A DNA stretch of 8,592 nt, from contig JAJDCT010000163.1 in NCBI GenBank assembly GCA_029260695.1, forward strand, positions 1 through 8,592. The letters are read 5' to 3'. Under the pieces are notes generated by a model. It had not been told where the DNA came from. It searched no databases and saw only the letters and a program-made list of their open reading frames with translations. The position numbers and the translations under genes are program-made. Positions 5,944 to 8,592 of the stretch are shown here, piece after piece; the first letter of the stretch is position 1; each line of letters opens with the position of its first letter. This stretch comes from Phycisphaeraceae bacterium (lineage in GTDB: Bacteria > Planctomycetota > Phycisphaerae > Phycisphaerales > Phycisphaeraceae).

Positions 5944-5972
5944 TTGACCGGCCGGGGAATCGTTGGCATACT
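5944..5972 (+). promoter_or_regulatory. Candidate sigma-70-type promoter for the HU gene
   Basis: TTGACC (5944-5949), a 17-base spacer and CATACT (5967-5972) match the -35 and -10 consensus in five and four of six bases, with ideal spacing. RNA would begin near 5979 and leave a leader of about 107 bases before the HU start. It lies back to back with the proposed def promoter. Confidence 0.45.
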
Positions 5973-6085
5973 GACACCAGTAAGAAGTTTGATATCCATG
6001 GGCGAGCTGGCTCCGAGACACTTCTGACCTCCCGCCTATAAGGCCTGAAAATCACTGATCTTCGCCGATTAGAGAGGCATCCCAG

Positions 6086-6409
6086 ATGGCCACAGTCACC
6101 AAAAAAGAACTTATTGATCAAATCGCTGACGCCACCGGCCAAAAACGTGTGGTGGTCAAGAGCATTGTCCAGACCTTCCTCAACAACATCGTTGTCGAGC
6201 TTGGCAAAGGTAACCGCTTGGAGTTCCGCGACTTCGGCGTGTTCGAGGTCAAGCAACGCCGGGCACGCAAGGCTCAGAATCCCAAGACCCTCGAAGAGGT
6301 CTGGGTCCCGCCGAAGCGGACCGTTAAGTTTAAGGTCGGTCGGCTTATGAAACAGACCCTTGTGGATGAAACCTCCGAAGGCGGCGACGGCGGTGATGGT
6401 CAGATGTAA
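6086..6409 (+). CDS. HU/IHF-family nucleoid DNA-binding protein
   Basis: A small histone-like protein that dimerises and bends DNA. At 107 residues it is slightly longer than the usual 90. The N-terminal helical dimerisation part is TKKELIDQIADATGQ, followed by the beta-arm region FRDFGVFEVKQRRARKAQNPKT (about res 47-68), which contains the family signature and Pro66, the residue type that wedges between base pairs. The end VPPKRTVKFKVGRLMKQTL matches the family's final strand and helix. After this comes an extra Gly/Asp-rich tail (about res 95-107), not basic and therefore not a histone-H1-like extension. GAGAGG at 6072-6077 gives a good Shine-Dalgarno 8 bases before ATG. I leave the symbol empty because HU and IHF subtypes cannot be told apart here. 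Confidence 0.93.
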   Translation: MATVTKKELIDQIADATGQKRVVVKSIVQTFLNNIVVELGKGNRLEFRDFGVFEVKQRRARKAQNPKTLEEVWVPPKRTVKFKVGRLMKQTLVDETSEGGDGGDGQM

Positions 6410-6508
6410 GCCGCTGTAACAAGCGACACGCTGTCACGCTGCACATACCGACGAACTGCACAGATGGGCCGGATTTAGTTGTCTGTAAGGCTGCGCGTTG
6501 AGGGTGTA

Positions 6509-7807
6509 ATGAGTACCATCTCGTCAGTGCCTACCGATCTTCACTCAGCATCTATCGGGGCAGACCACCTGCTCCAGGAATTGACCAGGGAATTGGCTCG
6601 GCTTGAGCCCGAAGGGTTGCTGCGCCACCTGCATCTGGTATCGAGTGCGGGGCCGGTCGTTACCACAGGTGACGGTAAACAACTGCTGAACTTCACCAGC
6701 AACAGCTACCTCGGGCTCAATGAACACCCGGGGATGAAGTCTGCGGTAGTTGCGGCGACCAATGAATTGGGTACGGGCTCGGGCGCAAGCCTGTTGATTT
6801 CGGGACGTCTGCCGATCCACGCGCAGGCGGAGCGGGTTTTTGCAGAGTTCAAACACGCCCAGGCCGCGCTGCTGTTGCCATCGGGTTACGCCGCCAACCT
6901 CGCCGCGTTGACCGCCCTGGCCGGCCCGGGTGATCTGATCTGCCTGGATAAATTCTGCCACGCCAGCCTGATCGACGCCGCTCGCGCAAGCGGCGCAGAG
7001 GTCCGTACCTTTCCACACCTGACGACAGACAAACTCGAACGCCTGCTTGCTCGGCACGCATCGGTCAACGCTTGCGGTCTAGCGGGCGATCACACGCCGC
7101 CGGATCACAGCGCCCGCCCACCGCGCAGGTTCATAGTCACCGACAGCGTCTTCTCGATGGACGGCGACACCGCGGACCTGCCGGCGTTGTGCAACTTGGC
7201 TGAACAGTACGACGCGGTGATGGTCGCTGATGAGGCGCACGCCACGGGGCTCCTGGGTGAGACCGGGTCGGGGCTGTGTGAAGCCCAAGGCGTGACCGGC
7301 CGGGTCCACGTCACGGTCAGTACCGCAAGCAAGGCGCTTGGAGGCCTCGGTGGGATTATCACCGCGGCGCAGCCGATCATCGACACGATCGTCAACCGCG
7401 CCCGACCGTTGATTTACTCAACCGCCATCCCGCCTGCGCAGGCCGCCGCGATGCAGCAGGCGGTGAAACTTATCGGTGACGAACCATGGCGCAGACAGCG
7501 CGTACGAGAGCTGACCCTTCGGCTGCGCAGCGGGCTTAAGTTGCAGGGCTGGAACTTGATCCCACAGGGCGAATTCATCGTCCCAATCGTCCCCCTGGTC
7601 GTGGGGGAAGCCCGTGTCGCGGTCGCGCTGGCGGAGCATTTCTACGTCAACGGAATCCTGGCCGCTCCGATACGCCCCCCCACCGTGGCCCCCGGAAGCT
7701 CCCGGGTACGGCTGAGCCTGCGTGCGGATATGAAGGATGAGCACATCGACCAGGTCATTGAGGCGGCGTCCGGCTTCTGTGACGGCCAAAATCAGCCGAT
7801 GCCCTAG
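6509..7807 (+). CDS. bioF: 8-amino-7-oxononanoate synthase-like alpha-oxoamine synthase
   Basis: A PLP-dependent enzyme of 432 residues that condenses an amino acid with an acyl thioester and releases CO2. BioF makes 8-amino-7-oxononanoate from L-alanine and pimeloyl-ACP/CoA in biotin synthesis. Visible elements: NFTSNSYLGL (res 61-70), GTGSGASLLISG (88-99), PSGYAANLAAL (124-134), His151 that stacks on the cofactor, TDSVFSMDGD (211-220), DEAHATGLLG (241-250, Asp241 and His244 holding PLP) and STASKALGG with the Schiff-base Lys275. The end P-P-T-V-x-P-G-x-S-R-x-R is also typical. A Pro/His-rich loop at about 190-206 is longer than usual. ATG 6509 has GAGG five bases upstream and is preferred to TTG 6479. 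No other biotin genes are in view, so glycine C-acetyltransferase (kbl) or another member of the family cannot be excluded; the motif set fits BioF best. Confidence 0.82.
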   Translation: MSTISSVPTDLHSASIGADHLLQELTRELARLEPEGLLRHLHLVSSAGPVVTTGDGKQLLNFTSNSYLGLNEHPGMKSAVVAATNELGTGSGASLLISGRLPIHAQAERVFAEFKHAQAALLLPSGYAANLAALTALAGPGDLICLDKFCHASLIDAARASGAEVRTFPHLTTDKLERLLARHASVNACGLAGDHTPPDHSARPPRRFIVTDSVFSMDGDTADLPALCNLAEQYDAVMVADEAHATGLLGETGSGLCEAQGVTGRVHVTVSTASKALGGLGGIITAAQPIIDTIVNRARPLIYSTAIPPAQAAAMQQAVKLIGDEPWRRQRVRELTLRLRSGLKLQGWNLIPQGEFIVPIVPLVVGEARVAVALAEHFYVNGILAAPIRPPTVAPGSSRVRLSLRADMKDEHIDQVIEAASGFCDGQNQPMP

Positions 7808-7821
7808 ATCCAAGAGCCACA

Positions 7822-7879
7822 TGGAGCCAATAGGTTCCACAGTTGGTATCATCCCCGATCCCACGCCGGCACGGCCGGC
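7822..7879 (+). other. Two small hairpins in the bioF-aspS gap
   Basis: TGGAGCC (7822-7828) pairs with GGTTCCA (7833-7839) over loop AATA, with one G-U. GCCGGC (7865-7870) pairs with GCCGGC (7874-7879) over a three-base loop. Neither is followed by a T run, so they are not standard terminators. They may weakly separate bioF from aspS or shape the aspS leader. I see no convincing promoter in this 114-base gap. Confidence 0.35.
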
Positions 7880-7921
7880 CTGATACGCCCCGAGTTTTTG
7901 CAGAAACGATTTGAGCAGGAC

Positions 7922-8592
7922 ATGAAACCACGTACACACGACTGCGGCGCCCTCCGTGAAGAAAACGTCGACCAGACCGTCTGCCTGGCGGGCTGGGTCA
8001 ACAACTACCGCGATCACGGCGGCGTCATCTTCATCGACCTGCGCGACCGGGCTGGGATCACTCAGATCGTTTTCCACCCCGAGGCCGCCGAAGCACACGC
8101 GCTCGCGGACAAGCTGCGGAACGAAGATGTCATCCAGATCACCGGGAAAGTTATCGCCCGTGGCAGCGATGACAAGGGCAAGAGCTTGACCAACCCCAAG
8201 CTCTTAACCGGCGCGATCGAGGTCCAGGCCGAAGAGCTTGAGATCCTCAACAAAGCCCAGACCCCCCCGTTCACACCGGACGAGGCCGACCGCACGGGTG
8301 AGGAAACCCGGCTTCGCTACCGGTACATCGACCTTCGCCGCCCGAAGATGCAGGAAACCCTCCGCATCCGTTCGCGCGTGACCAAGGTGATGCGCGACTA
8401 CTTCGCAGACAACGGGTTCCTGGAGATCGAGACACCGTTCCTGTGTCGGTCGACCCCCGAGGGTGCCCGCGACTTCCTTGTGCCGTCACGTCTGCAAGAA
8501 GGCGAGTTCTACGCCCTGCCTCAGAGCCCGCAGCTTTTCAAGCAGATCCTGATGGTCGCCGGCTGCGAGCGGTACCTGCAGATCGTCCGTTG
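7922..8592 (+). CDS. aspS: Aspartyl-tRNA synthetase, bacterial type (3' truncated by window end)
   Basis: Charges tRNA with aspartate in the cytoplasm (class IIb synthetase). The first 223 residues are present. The N-terminal OB-fold anticodon-binding domain runs from HDCGALREENVDQTVCLAGWV through RDHGGVIFIDLRDR. A linker with GEETRLRYRYIDLRRP (res 126-141) is followed by the start of the catalytic domain, including class II motif 1 around FLEIETP (Pro172), the string STPEGARDFLVPSR, and FYALPQSPQLFKQILMVAG. The window ends within YLQIVR, just before motif 2 (FRDED). The ATG at 7922 gives the family N-terminus, although the Shine-Dalgarno is poor (AGGA ends one base before the start). Residue 32 is His, as in P. 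aeruginosa AspRS; E. coli has Leu there. That residue is linked to non-discriminating charging of tRNA-Asn as well as tRNA-Asp. Confidence 0.96.
   Translation, partial: MKPRTHDCGALREENVDQTVCLAGWVNNYRDHGGVIFIDLRDRAGITQIVFHPEAAEAHALADKLRNEDVIQITGKVIARGSDDKGKSLTNPKLLTGAIEVQAEELEILNKAQTPPFTPDEADRTGEETRLRYRYIDLRRPKMQETLRIRSRVTKVMRDYFADNGFLEIETPFLCRSTPEGARDFLVPSRLQEGEFYALPQSPQLFKQILMVAGCERYLQIVR

Noticed and set aside
7808..7921. T-box-like leader before aspS
   Set aside because: The hairpin has GGTTCCA but lacks the T-box consensus, a specifier stem and a terminator. T-boxes are also not expected in this type of organism.
7418..8098. 226-codon minus-strand open frame spanning the bioF end and aspS start
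   Set aside because: It lies opposite two well-supported genes and their gap, with no recognisable motif.

Overview
The window is a gene-dense, G+C-rich stretch of a Gram-negative-type bacterial chromosome. There is no rRNA, tRNA, CRISPR array or transposase. The gene content suggests a planctomycete, perhaps class Phycisphaerae: a yellow/MRJP-type lipoprotein, a FloA-like fragment, HU, and bacterial-type Fmt, Def and AspRS. That placement is only a guess from gene style, because no marker RNA is present.

Layout. (1) Positions 1-1088, + strand: the last 69 codons of a molybdopterin oxidoreductase of the FdhF/YdeP type, overlapping fdhD by ATGA. FdhD is the sulfurtransferase that activates such enzymes, so the pair is a functional unit. 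FdhD carries an unusual collagen-like Gly-Pro-Pro/Gly-Ser-Pro insert encoded by 9-bp repeats. (2) Positions 1309-3219, + strand: a lipoprotein with a yellow/MRJP-type beta-propeller joined to a TolA-like Ala/Gln/Lys-rich rod of about 245 residues, closed by a clear intrinsic terminator. (3) Positions 3508-3816, + strand: a 102-residue membrane protein resembling only the N-terminal part of flotillin-like FloA. It converges on (4) a minus-strand cluster read right to left: def (peptide deformylase), fmt (Met-tRNA formyltransferase) and a 77-residue single-pass membrane protein. Def and Fmt are the two ends of the N-formylmethionine cycle. The def-fmt gap is filled by a composite inverted repeat of about 165 bp. 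(5) Positions 5872-6085: a divergent promoter region between def and (6) a HU-family gene, followed on the + strand by a bioF-like alpha-oxoamine synthase and the first 223 codons of aspS, which runs off the window.

No gene-free stretch exceeds 300 bases. The longest are 1089-1308 (a weak terminator-like hairpin and a hairpin beside the next ribosome-binding site), 3220-3507 (a terminator, then nothing I can support), 5155-5352 (the inverted-repeat element) and 5872-6085 (divergent promoters). The items most worth a second look are the def-fmt repeat element, the propeller-plus-rod lipoprotein, the stand-alone FloA-like N-terminus and the collagen-like insert in FdhD. I did not find convincing evidence of a complete new defence or mobile system.
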